NCBI GenBank assembly: GCA_036759545.1
Contig: DAIOUL010000076.1
Location: 1 to 11,726 of the forward strand
DNA length: 11,726 nucleotides
Source of the DNA: 66-474 sp036759545
Lineage (GTDB): Bacteria; Pseudomonadota; Gammaproteobacteria; Xanthomonadales; Rhodanobacteraceae
Reading direction: 5' to 3'
Below, in pieces: positions 6,812-11,726 of the stretch (the first letter of the stretch is position 1; every line of letters starts with the position of its first letter). The position numbers were made by a program, and so were the translations under genes. Below the pieces are notes generated by a model. That model made no database searches. It saw only the letters and a list, made by a program, of their open reading frames with translations, and had not been told where the DNA came from.

Positions 6812-7624
6812 ATGCCGGGCCCGCGCCGCATCGTTTGTCTGACCGAAGAACCGACCGAAGTGCTTTACGCGCTCGGCGAGCAGGATCGCGTCGTCGGCAT
6901 TTCCGGTTTCACCGTACGGCCGCCGCGCGCGCGGAAAGAGAAGCCGAAGGTCTCCGCATTTACCAGCGCCAAGATCGGCGAAATCCTGAAACTGAAGCCC
7001 GATTTCGCGATCGGTTTTTCCGACATCCAGGCCGACATCGCGCGCGAGCTGATTTCGCACGGCATCGAGGTGTGGATCAGCAATCATCGCTCGGTGGAAG
7101 GAATCCTCGACTACATCCGCCGGCTCGGCGCGCTGGTCGGCGCCGGCGAAAAAGCCGAGGCGTTCGCGCAGGATGCGGAACGGCACATCGAAGACGTGCG
7201 CGCGAAAGCCGCGCAATTGCCGCACCGGCCGCGCGCGTATTTCGAGGAGTGGGACGAGCCGATGATCTCGGGCATCCGCTGGGTGGCGGAACTGATCCGC
7301 ATCGCCGGCGGCGACGACATCTTCCCCGAGCTGGCCGGCGAACCGTTGGCGAAAAACCGCATCATCGCCGACGGAAACGAGGTGATCCGCCGCGCGCCCG
7401 AAATCATCCTCGCCTCATGGTGCGGCAAGAAATTCCGGCCTGAGAAAGTGGCCGCGCGCCCGGGCTGGAATGAAATCCCCGCCGTGCGGAATCAACAACT
7501 GCACGAAATCAAATCGCCGATCATCCTGCAGCCTGGGCCCGCCGCACTGTTCGACGGCCTTGACGCGCTGCACGCGGCGATCGCCAAGTGCGCGCGATCG
7601 ACCGCGATTCAATCCACCACGTAG
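6812..7624 (+). CDS. BtuF-like cobalamin/iron-type binding protein without signal peptide
   Basis: A 270-residue protein of the periplasmic-binding-like class (COG0614 type; often annotated as cobalamin-binding protein). It begins directly with the family's first strand, RRIVCLTEEPTEVLYALG (5-22), followed by RVVGISGF, KIGEILKLKPDFAIGFSD (54-71), GIEVWISNHRSVEGIL (84-99), the hallmark long helix to about 134, FEEWDEPMISGIRW (144-157), the second lobe with GGDDIFPE and VIRRAPEIILASWCG (191-205), and KSPIILQPGPA. No signal peptide or lipobox is present, so it is probably cytoplasmic and its ligand is unknown. The ATG at 6812 follows a pyrimidine-rich leader without Shine-Dalgarno; no other start fits. 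No transporter permease or ATPase is nearby. Its end overlaps the convergent DUF4426 gene by 16 bp. Confidence 0.85.
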   Translation: MPGPRRIVCLTEEPTEVLYALGEQDRVVGISGFTVRPPRARKEKPKVSAFTSAKIGEILKLKPDFAIGFSDIQADIARELISHGIEVWISNHRSVEGILDYIRRLGALVGAGEKAEAFAQDAERHIEDVRAKAAQLPHRPRAYFEEWDEPMISGIRWVAELIRIAGGDDIFPELAGEPLAKNRIIADGNEVIRRAPEIILASWCGKKFRPEKVAARPGWNEIPAVRNQQLHEIKSPIILQPGPAALFDGLDALHAAIAKCARSTAIQSTT

Positions 7625-8076
7625 TCGCGGCTGAAACTCAGCCGATGCGCGGCATCGCCTTGCGGCGCGACGATGAGGTCGAAACGCAGGGTATCGCTGC
7701 CGCTGATCGGGAAAGTGCCGAGGTAGTAGATCGCGCCGGCTTCCTTGACTTCGTGGAATTCGATCGGCACGCGCTGGCCCGAGAGATCCACGGCGCTGCC
7801 GCGGACCGTGCCGGCGACTGCGGCTCCGCTGTCATCCGCGGCGGCGCGTTTGATGGTGATGTTGAGCAGGCCCTGGTGGCTGGAGCGCACCAGGCGTTGC
7901 GCACGCGCGACTTCGGGCGTCAGCATGTCGGTGGAGAGCGCGCTGTAGTACACCACGTAATTGCCGAAGCGTTCGCTCTGGCCGGCCGCGGCAGCGCGCG
8001 GAATGCACAAGAGGAGCAGCAACAGCGCAGTGATCAGCGCGACGAAAGCGAGGTGGTGGCGCAGGGAGGCTTGCAT
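7609..8076 (-). CDS. DUF4426 secreted protein
   Basis: A 155-residue protein with a signal peptide (residues 1-31: positive MQASLRHH, a leucine-rich core, then RAAAA before GQ), so it is exported. The mature part matches the DUF4426 family: RFGNYVVYYSALSTDMLTPEVARAQ (36-60, with FG.Y.V.YSA.....L.PEVA), LVRSSHQGLLNITI (62-75), GTVRGSAVDLSGQ, PIEFHEVKEAGAIYYLGTFP and TLRFDLIV. The function of the family is unknown; it is commonly found near yggT, proC, metX and metW. The start is the ATG at 8076, since GGAGG at 8085-8089 lies 8 bases before it and would fall inside the coding region of the in-frame ATG at 8091. The cysteine C24 is not in a lipobox. It is last in the minus-strand run, 54 bp after yggT, and converges on the BtuF-like gene. 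Confidence 0.88.
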   Translation of the reverse strand: MQASLRHHLAFVALITALLLLLLCIPRAAAAGQSERFGNYVVYYSALSTDMLTPEVARAQRLVRSSHQGLLNITIKRAAADDSGAAVAGTVRGSAVDLSGQRVPIEFHEVKEAGAIYYLGTFPISGSDTLRFDLIVAPQGDAAHRLSFSRDYVVD

Positions 8077-8130
8077 GCAGCGATCCTCCATATTCGTTTT
8101 CCGCTGATATTACTCCTTGGTTCCGGGCCC

Positions 8131-8706
8131 TCAAAGGCTGAGGCGATGGCCCAGATCCAGCAGCGGACCCACGATCAGCACGCGCAATACCAGGATCACG
8201 AGGATGGCGACCGCCGGCGACAAATCCAGGCCACCGGGCGCGGGCAACAGACGCCTCAGCGGACGCAATGCGGGTTCCACCAGGCGGCCCAACAGCGGCA
8301 CCAGCGGATGACGCGCATCGAGACTGACAAAACTCAATAGCGCCCACGCAAAGATCATCAGCAGATACAGCACGGCCACGAAATCCAGCAGATCGGCCAG
8401 TCCCAGCAGCAGCAAGCCGGGCGCCGCCGCGCGCAAGCCGATCAACAGGTAGAGCAGCAGGTTCTTCACCACTTCCGCCAGCCACGCCAGCAGCAGCGCG
8501 GCGACGTTGATGCGCCGGAAGTTCGGAATCGCGCGCTTCAGCGGCGTCAGCACCGGATTGGTGGTGCGATAAAGGAACTGGCAGATCGGGTTGTAGAAGT
8601 CCGCCCGCACGGCTTCTGCGAGCAGGCGCAGCAGGAACAACAGCACGAGCGCGCCGAAGGCGAACTGGATCAGCAGCGCGGCGGCGTTGGCGAAGTAGGA
8701 GGACAT
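8131..8706 (-). CDS. yggT: YggT family integral membrane protein
   Basis: A 191-residue inner-membrane protein with two copies of the YGGT repeat. Each has a hydrophobic segment followed by the amphipathic motif: FYNPICQFLYRTTNPVLTPLKRAIP (37-61) in the first and HPLVPLLGRLVEPALRPLRRLLP (133-155) in the second. Likely membrane segments are about 9-30, 68-90, 97-128 and 163-183. Members have been linked to osmotic tolerance in E. coli, but the biochemical role is unknown. The ATG at 8706 has an in-frame TGA five codons upstream and no strong Shine-Dalgarno. It lies downstream of proC, 137 bp away, a gap filled by an inverted pair of heptamer arrays. Confidence 0.95.
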   Translation of the reverse strand: MSSYFANAAALLIQFAFGALVLLFLLRLLAEAVRADFYNPICQFLYRTTNPVLTPLKRAIPNFRRINVAALLLAWLAEVVKNLLLYLLIGLRAAAPGLLLLGLADLLDFVAVLYLLMIFAWALLSFVSLDARHPLVPLLGRLVEPALRPLRRLLPAPGGLDLSPAVAILVILVLRVLIVGPLLDLGHRLSL

Positions 8707-8714
8707 GAAATCGA

Positions 8715-8748
8715 TGAGCCGTCAGCGGTGAACAGTGAGCGGTGAGCG
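8715..8748. repeat. Heptamer array A (upstream of yggT)
   Basis: Degenerate tandem heptamers read on the plus strand: CCGTCAG (8719-8725), CGGTGAA (8726-8732), CAGTGAG (8733-8739), CGGTGAG (8740-8746). The 17 bases TGAGCCGTCAGCGGTGA at 8715-8731 recur exactly at 9661-9677. The array ends 9 bp before the yggT start codon and is paired with the inverted array B about 80 bp away. Confidence 0.85.
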
Positions 8749-8766
8749 AAACGGGCACAAATCGGC

Positions 8767-8809
8767 GGCGAGCATAGCAAAGCGTCGCGCATGGCTCATT
8801 GCTATCGCC
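8767..8809. other. Stem-loop between proC and yggT
   Basis: GGCGAGCATAGCA (8767-8779) pairs with TGCTATCGCC (8800-8809) except for a three-base bulge (AGC). It lies between the inverted arrays A and B, so the whole 8715-8850 region can fold as a nested hairpin. It could act as an attenuator or terminator after proC, but there is no T-run. Confidence 0.45.
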
Positions 8810-8823
8810 AGGTGTCGCGTTTT

Positions 8824-8850
8824 ACCGCTGACCGCCTGACCGCTCACTCG
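8824..8850. repeat. Heptamer array B (inverted, overlaps proC stop)
   Basis: Heptamers on the minus strand, seen on the plus strand as CTGACCG (8828-8834), a spare C, CTGACCG (8836-8842) and CTCACTC (8843-8849). It is the inverted partner of array A. The proC stop codon (TGA, 8846-8844) lies inside it, so the repeat supplies the end of the gene. Confidence 0.8.
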
Positions 8851-9698
8851 TCCAGCGCCGACGACAGTTCGCCACCGCGCAAGGTGGCGGCTTTCATCGC
8901 CTGCGCCACCAACTTGTGCAGATTTCCTTCCGCGAACACACGCAACGCCGCTTCGGTGGTGCCGTGTGGGGAAGTCACGCGCGCGCGCAGTTGTGCGGCG
9001 GTTTCATCACTTTCGATCAACATGCGTCCCGCGCCCAGACAGGTCTGCATCGCCAGCGCGCGCGCGGTTTCGCGAGGCAGGCCGAGCGACACCGCTGCAT
9101 CTTCCATGGCCTCGGTCAGCAGAAAGAAATAGGCCGGACCCGAGCCGGACAACGCAGTCACCACGTCCATCTGCGCTTCATCTTCGATCCAGCGCACGAC
9201 GCCCGCGGCGTTGAAGATGCGCTCGGCCAGCGCGCGCTGCGCGGCACCGGCGCGCGCGTTGGCGCACAAACCGGATGCGCCGGCGCCGATCAGCGCCGGT
9301 GTGTTGGGCATGCAGCGCACGATGGCAAGGTGCGCGCCCAGCCAGCTTTCGAGCTGGTCGATGCGGACGCCTGCGGCGATCGAGATCAGCAGCGGCCTCG
9401 ACGCGCGCAGTGGTTCGGCCAGTTGTGCGCAGACCTCACGCATTACCTGCGGCTTCACCGACAGCAAAACGCATTCCGCACCGGCTACGGCATCGGCGTT
9501 GTCGGGATAGGTGCGCACGCCGAATTGCCGTGCAAGCTGGTCGCGCGCATCGGCGCGCGGCTCGGCCACCGAGATCGACGCAGCATCGGCACCCTGTTCG
9601 ATCAACGCGCCGATCAGGCTGCGCGCCATGTTGCCGCCGCCGATGAAGGCGATGTTGGAGTGAGCCGTCAGCGGTGAGCGGTCAGCGGTTGAAGTCAT
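8844..9698 (-). CDS. proC: Pyrroline-5-carboxylate reductase
   Basis: Last step of proline synthesis: reduces pyrroline-5-carboxylate with NAD(P)H in the cytoplasm. The 284-residue product has NIAFIGGGNMA (15-25, dinucleotide-binding GxGxxxA loop), LLSVKPQ (78-84), RCMPNTPALIGAG (128-140), and the C-terminal substrate/dimer block ALSGSGPAYFFLLTEAMEDAA (182-202) and TSPHGTTEAAL (242-252). The ATG at 9698 is the nearest start before the Rossmann strand; the open frame runs on to a GTG at 9776, but that lies within another repeat. E. coli ProC has only about four residues before the first strand; here there are 14. Residues 3-14 (STADRSPLTAHS) are encoded by heptamer array C, and the stop codon lies in array B. 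No clear Shine-Dalgarno precedes the ATG. Confidence 0.95.
   Translation of the reverse strand: MTSTADRSPLTAHSNIAFIGGGNMARSLIGALIEQGADAASISVAEPRADARDQLARQFGVRTYPDNADAVAGAECVLLSVKPQVMREVCAQLAEPLRASRPLLISIAAGVRIDQLESWLGAHLAIVRCMPNTPALIGAGASGLCANARAGAAQRALAERIFNAAGVVRWIEDEAQMDVVTALSGSGPAYFFLLTEAMEDAAVSLGLPRETARALAMQTCLGAGRMLIESDETAAQLRARVTSPHGTTEAALRVFAEGNLHKLVAQAMKAATLRGGELSSALDE
9658..9692. repeat. Heptamer array C (inside the proC N-terminal codons)
   Basis: Consecutive heptamers on the plus strand: GAGTGAG (9658-9664), CCGTCAG, CGGTGAG, CGGTCAG and CGGTTGA (9686-9692), the most regular of the four arrays. It is translated on the minus strand as proC residues 3-14. It shares 17 exact bases with array A and is inverted relative to arrays B and D. 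Confidence 0.88.
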
Positions 9699-9760
9699 CG
9701 CATCAAGTGTGGTCGGGCAATCCCGCAAGGTTAGCCGAACACGAGGTGGATGCGCGGTCT

Positions 9761-9792
9761 TCCGCTTACCGCTCACTATTCACCGCTCAAGC
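9761..9792. repeat. Heptamer array D (upstream of proC)
   Basis: Minus-strand heptamers, seen on the plus strand as CTTACCG (9765-9771), CTCACTA (9772-9778), TTCACCG (9779-9785) and CTCAAGC (9786-9792). On the minus strand the order CGGTGAA - TAGTGAG - CGGTAAG parallels CGGTGAA - CAGTGAG - CGGTGAG in array A. It is the inverted partner of array C. Confidence 0.78.
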
Positions 9793-9803
9793 TTCTCGAA
9801 CAA

Positions 9804-9835
9804 CGCGCACGAGCGGCCGCAAACGCTCGTGCGCG
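9804..9835 (-). terminator. Perfect 12-bp GC-rich hairpin after the secreted-protein gene
   Basis: CGCGCACGAGCG (9804-9815) is exactly complementary to CGCTCGTGCGCG (9824-9835), with an 8-base loop. It begins 13 bp beyond the stop codon of the minus-strand gene ending at 9849. On that strand the stem is followed by TTGTTC, a weak T-tract. It probably ends transcription of the secreted-protein gene before proC. Confidence 0.7.
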
Positions 9836-9848
9836 GCGTCGATCCCGC

Positions 9849-10631
9849 TTACTTGCCTGCCGTGTAGGTCAAATCGGCGTTGTAGCTGTCGACGTGATCG
9901 GACGAGGTCTTGACCGCCTCGCCGAAGGATTTGCGCATGGCGTCGGCATCCGCCTGGCCATAGGCGCTTCCGACCATCTTCCAGAACGTCGGATTTGGAT
10001 CGGCGCCGAACTCGGCCCAGCTCTTGTTGGGGATTACGATGATGTAATCCGGCGAGCCTTCGTCGCCTCCTTGCAAGGCCAGCACCCGGTAGTAGTACGG
10101 CCACTTGGACTTGTCCGCGGCTGCCGCCGCTTTCTTCAATACCGAAGTGAACGCCTCATCCGCGGCGTGTCCCTGGTTCAAGGTGAAATAAAGCACGTGA
10201 ATCAGCGGCGGCCGCATCTTGTCCTTGCCCCAGTCCGCCGGCATGTGGCTCAACTCCGGCTGATCCACCATGAAGGCGCTGGTTTCGCCCTTGAGATGGG
10301 GATTGGCTTGTGCGCGCCAGACCGCGTCGCAAGGTTTCGACTGTGTCCTCAGCGTGTCGAAATCGGCCCAGGTGTAAGGGCCGCTGACGTACGAATACTT
10401 GTACGTGTCGCCGGTTTCATGCGTGTAGGCGACCTCGTCGTATTTGACGCCATTGTCATGCAGGCATCGGTTGTAGGCCTTCACCCCGGCCTCATACGCA
10501 TCCTGGTCCGCCGGAGCCACTGTATCGCTCCAGTCCCGGGTAACCACAGCCTTGTTCGCATCTGCCGCATACGCGCTGGTGACGGCCGAAAGCGCAAGCG
10601 CCGAACACACACACGCAGTCAGGATCTTCAT
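9849..10631 (-). CDS. Secreted protein of unknown function with two related halves
   Basis: I do not recognise this 260-residue protein. It has a clear signal peptide, MKILTACVCSALALSAVTSAYA, with likely cleavage after AYA (20-22), so it is probably periplasmic. The mature part has two cysteines (C56, C101) that could form a disulphide. Two segments look alike: GD (74-75) followed by a Tyr-rich strand and TWADF (87-91), and GGD (188-190) followed by PDYIIVIP and SWAEF (204-208). The spacing is similar, suggesting a duplicated small alpha/beta domain, possibly of the ferredoxin-like barrel kind (inference). The start at 10631 has a strong Shine-Dalgarno, GGGAGGG, at 10635-10641. It sits between yggS and proC, which are usually adjacent, and is followed by a strong hairpin, so it is likely its own unit. 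Confidence 0.85.
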   Translation of the reverse strand: MKILTACVCSALALSAVTSAYAADANKAVVTRDWSDTVAPADQDAYEAGVKAYNRCLHDNGVKYDEVAYTHETGDTYKYSYVSGPYTWADFDTLRTQSKPCDAVWRAQANPHLKGETSAFMVDQPELSHMPADWGKDKMRPPLIHVLYFTLNQGHAADEAFTSVLKKAAAAADKSKWPYYYRVLALQGGDEGSPDYIIVIPNKSWAEFGADPNPTFWKMVGSAYGQADADAMRKSFGEAVKTSSDHVDSYNADLTYTAGK

Positions 10632-10679
10632 AAACCCTCCCAGACGTGTTGAGGTTGACTTGCTACGGGTTCCACCGAA

Positions 10680-10699
10680 CTTCGCCCTGCAGGGCGAAG
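10680..10699. other. Perfect 20-bp palindrome between yggS and the secreted-protein gene
   Basis: CTTCGCCCTGCAGGGCGAAG is an exact palindrome. As RNA it forms an 8-bp stem with a TGCA loop, 43 bp after the yggS stop and 49 bp before the next start. Without a T-run it could be a weak terminator, or a protein-binding site for the downstream gene. Confidence 0.55.
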
Positions 10700-10741
10700 C
10701 AGCGCACTGTACGCCGTTCCCGGAGCGTCGCCAGTGCCGTC

Positions 10742-11413
10742 TCAATCCCGCCTGCGCTGCCCGAACAATGCCGTTCCGACCCGTACCATCGTGGCGCCTT
10801 CATCGATGGCAAGTTCGAAATCATCCGACATACCCATCGACAGCGTGTCCACGTGCGGATGTGTGTTGCGCAATGAGCCGAACAACTCCCGCAACCGTGC
10901 GAAGGCGGCGCGGCGGGCCGAATTGTCGGGTGAAGGTGCGGGGATCGACATCAAGCCGCGCAATCGCAAACGATCCGCCTGCGCGATCCTGTCCGCCAGC
11001 GCAGAAACCTGGTCCGGCGTGCAACCCGATTTGCTGGGCTCGCCATCCACGTTGACTTCGATCAGCACATTCAGCGGCGGCATGTGCGCGGGCCGCGCGC
11101 GGTCCAGCAGCGGGATCAGTTTTTCGCGATCGAGGCTTTGCAGCCAGTCGAAATGCCGCGCGACGATTTCGCACTTGTTGGATTGCAGCGGGCCGATCAT
11201 GTGCCATTCGATCTCGAGATCCGGCAATTCGTGCTGTTTCGCCAGCGCCTCCTGCACGTAGTTTTCGCCGAACTGCCGCTGACCTGCTGCGGCCAGTTCA
11301 CGCAGGGCCTCCGCCGGCTGCGATTTGGAAGCCGCGACCAGCGTCACATTCCGGCCGCCGGCAACCGCTCCCATGCGCGTGCGCAGCGCTGCCAAAGCTT
11401 CGGCGCGATTCAT
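10742..11413 (-). CDS. yggS: PLP-homeostasis protein (YggS/PLPBP family)
   Basis: A 223-residue member of the alanine-racemase-like TIM-barrel family that binds pyridoxal phosphate without known enzyme activity and keeps PLP and amino/keto acid pools in balance. K30 in LVAASKSQP is the expected Schiff-base lysine. Other conserved blocks: GQRQFGENYVQEA (44-56), EWHMIGPLQSNK (69-80), PPLNVLIEVNVDGEPSKSG (112-130), LRLRGLMSIPAP (149-160) and LSMGMSDDFELAI (191-203) with TMVRVGTALFG (208-218), the phosphate-binding end. The ATG at 11413 fits the E. coli N-terminus; an in-frame GTG three codons upstream (11422) is the alternative. It is divergent from pilT, as in Pseudomonas, and heads the minus-strand run that includes proC. 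Confidence 0.95.
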   Translation of the reverse strand: MNRAEALAALRTRMGAVAGGRNVTLVAASKSQPAEALRELAAAGQRQFGENYVQEALAKQHELPDLEIEWHMIGPLQSNKCEIVARHFDWLQSLDREKLIPLLDRARPAHMPPLNVLIEVNVDGEPSKSGCTPDQVSALADRIAQADRLRLRGLMSIPAPSPDNSARRAAFARLRELFGSLRNTHPHVDTLSMGMSDDFELAIDEGATMVRVGTALFGQRRRD

Positions 11414-11425
11414 GCAGTACACCCA

Positions 11426-11453
11426 TTTCGCAAGCGACGCGCGAGCGTATACT
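11426..11453 (+). promoter_or_regulatory. Possible sigma-70 promoter for pilT
   Basis: TATACT at 11448-11453 matches the -10 consensus at five of six bases; TTTCGC at 11426-11431 is a weak -35 with a 16-base spacer. It would give pilT a leader of roughly 130 bases containing a strong hairpin. The divergent yggS promoter must also lie in this 180-bp gap, but I cannot place it. Confidence 0.35.
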
Positions 11454-11480
11454 CGGCCCGGGGTCGAGGCCGAGGCGTTT

Positions 11481-11506
11481 TCGCCGCGCCTTGAATGGCG
11501 CGGCGA
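11481..11506. other. GC-rich hairpin in the yggS-pilT divergent region
   Basis: TCGCCGCGCC (11481-11490) pairs perfectly with GGCGCGGCGA (11497-11506) around a six-base loop. It is flanked by CCGAGGC (11470-11476) and GCCTCGG (11513-11519), which can add an outer seven-base stem. It falls in the presumed pilT leader, 88 bp before the start codon. Confidence 0.65.
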
Positions 11507-11593
11507 GCCGAGGCCTCGGGTGAGCCATGGATAGCGATCGGAAAACGCGCCATGGATGGCTTGTTTCGAGCGGCAACCAAGGGGAAGTTACAC

Positions 11594-11726
11594 ATGGACA
11601 TCGCTGAACTGCTGGCCTTTTCGGTCAAGAATAAGGCCTCCGACTTGCACCTGTCCGCCGGGTTGCCGCCCATGATCCGCGTGGACGGCGACGTGCGCCG
11701 CATCAACATCCCGGCGCTGGACCACA
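11594..11726 (+). CDS. pilT: Type IV pilus retraction ATPase, N-terminal fragment (cut by right edge)
   Basis: Only the first 44 codons are present. They read MDIAELLAFSVKNKASDLHL, then SAGLPPMIRVDGDVRRINIP and ALDH, almost identical to the N-terminus of Pseudomonas PilT as I remember it. PilT is the hexameric cytoplasmic ATPase that disassembles type IV pili for twitching motility. The segment is the start of the PAS-like N-terminal domain; the Walker motifs are outside the window. The ATG at 11594 has AAGGGGAAG at 11579-11587, spacing 6. The neighbouring divergent yggS supports the call, since pilT-yggS is a conserved pair in pseudomonads and xanthomonads. PilU, often next, cannot be seen. 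Confidence 0.93.
   Translation, partial: MDIAELLAFSVKNKASDLHLSAGLPPMIRVDGDVRRINIPALDH

Noticed and set aside
6074..7225. 383-codon open frame on the minus strand
   Set aside because: It lies opposite pdxH, yjbQ and the BtuF-like gene, all well supported, and crosses their boundaries without matching any family.
7609..8076. DUF4426 protein as a lipoprotein
   Set aside because: The only nearby cysteine (C24) is preceded by leucines within the hydrophobic core and does not form a lipobox.
8077..8091. Earlier ATG start for the DUF4426 protein
   Set aside because: The Shine-Dalgarno GGAGG overlaps this codon and serves the ATG at 8076.
9699..9776. GTG start for proC adding 26 residues
   Set aside because: The GTG lies within array D and the added residues have no ProC counterpart; the ATG at 9698 is nearer the fold.

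Overview
The window is a GC-rich, densely packed bacterial chromosome segment of housekeeping genes. The proteins look gammaproteobacterial. The block yggS - proC - yggT - DUF4426 next to a divergent pilT is the arrangement known from Pseudomonas and the Xanthomonadales. The aroK-aroB-hemE-valS run and the PdxH sequence (ending in KRLLYP) fit the Xanthomonadales (Lysobacterales), perhaps Rhodanobacteraceae. This placement is an inference from remembered sequences; no search was run. I see no rRNA, tRNA, CRISPR array, insertion sequence or prophage gene.

Left block, minus strand (4679 down to 1): aroK (shikimate kinase), aroB (3-dehydroquinate synthase; start and stop overlap by 4 bp), a small WGR-like protein, hemE (uroporphyrinogen decarboxylase; overlaps the WGR-like gene by 8 bp) and, after a 73-bp gap, the first 496 codons of valS (valyl-tRNA synthetase), which runs off the left edge.

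Middle block, plus strand (4817 to 7624): dodecin, an OmpR/PhoB-type response regulator without a partner kinase, pdxH (pyridoxamine phosphate oxidase), a YjbQ/UPF0047 protein and a BtuF-like protein without a signal peptide. Gaps are at most 27 bp and pdxH/yjbQ overlap by 4 bp, so this is probably one operon. Its members handle flavin, pyridoxal phosphate, thiamine phosphate and possibly corrinoids.

Right block, minus strand (11413 down to 7609): yggS (PLP-homeostasis protein), a secreted protein of unknown function that seems to contain two related halves, proC, yggT and a DUF4426 protein. The DUF4426 gene converges on, and overlaps, the end of the BtuF-like gene by 16 bp. pilT (type IV pilus retraction ATPase) starts divergently from yggS and runs off the right edge.

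The least ordinary structure is a set of four short arrays of degenerate heptamers (consensus CGGTSAG), arranged as two inverted pairs at the two ends of proC. One array is translated as the N-terminus of ProC and another overlaps its stop codon. I found no clearly new multi-gene system. The best leads are these arrays, the unknown secreted protein, and the cofactor-themed operon with an orphan regulator.
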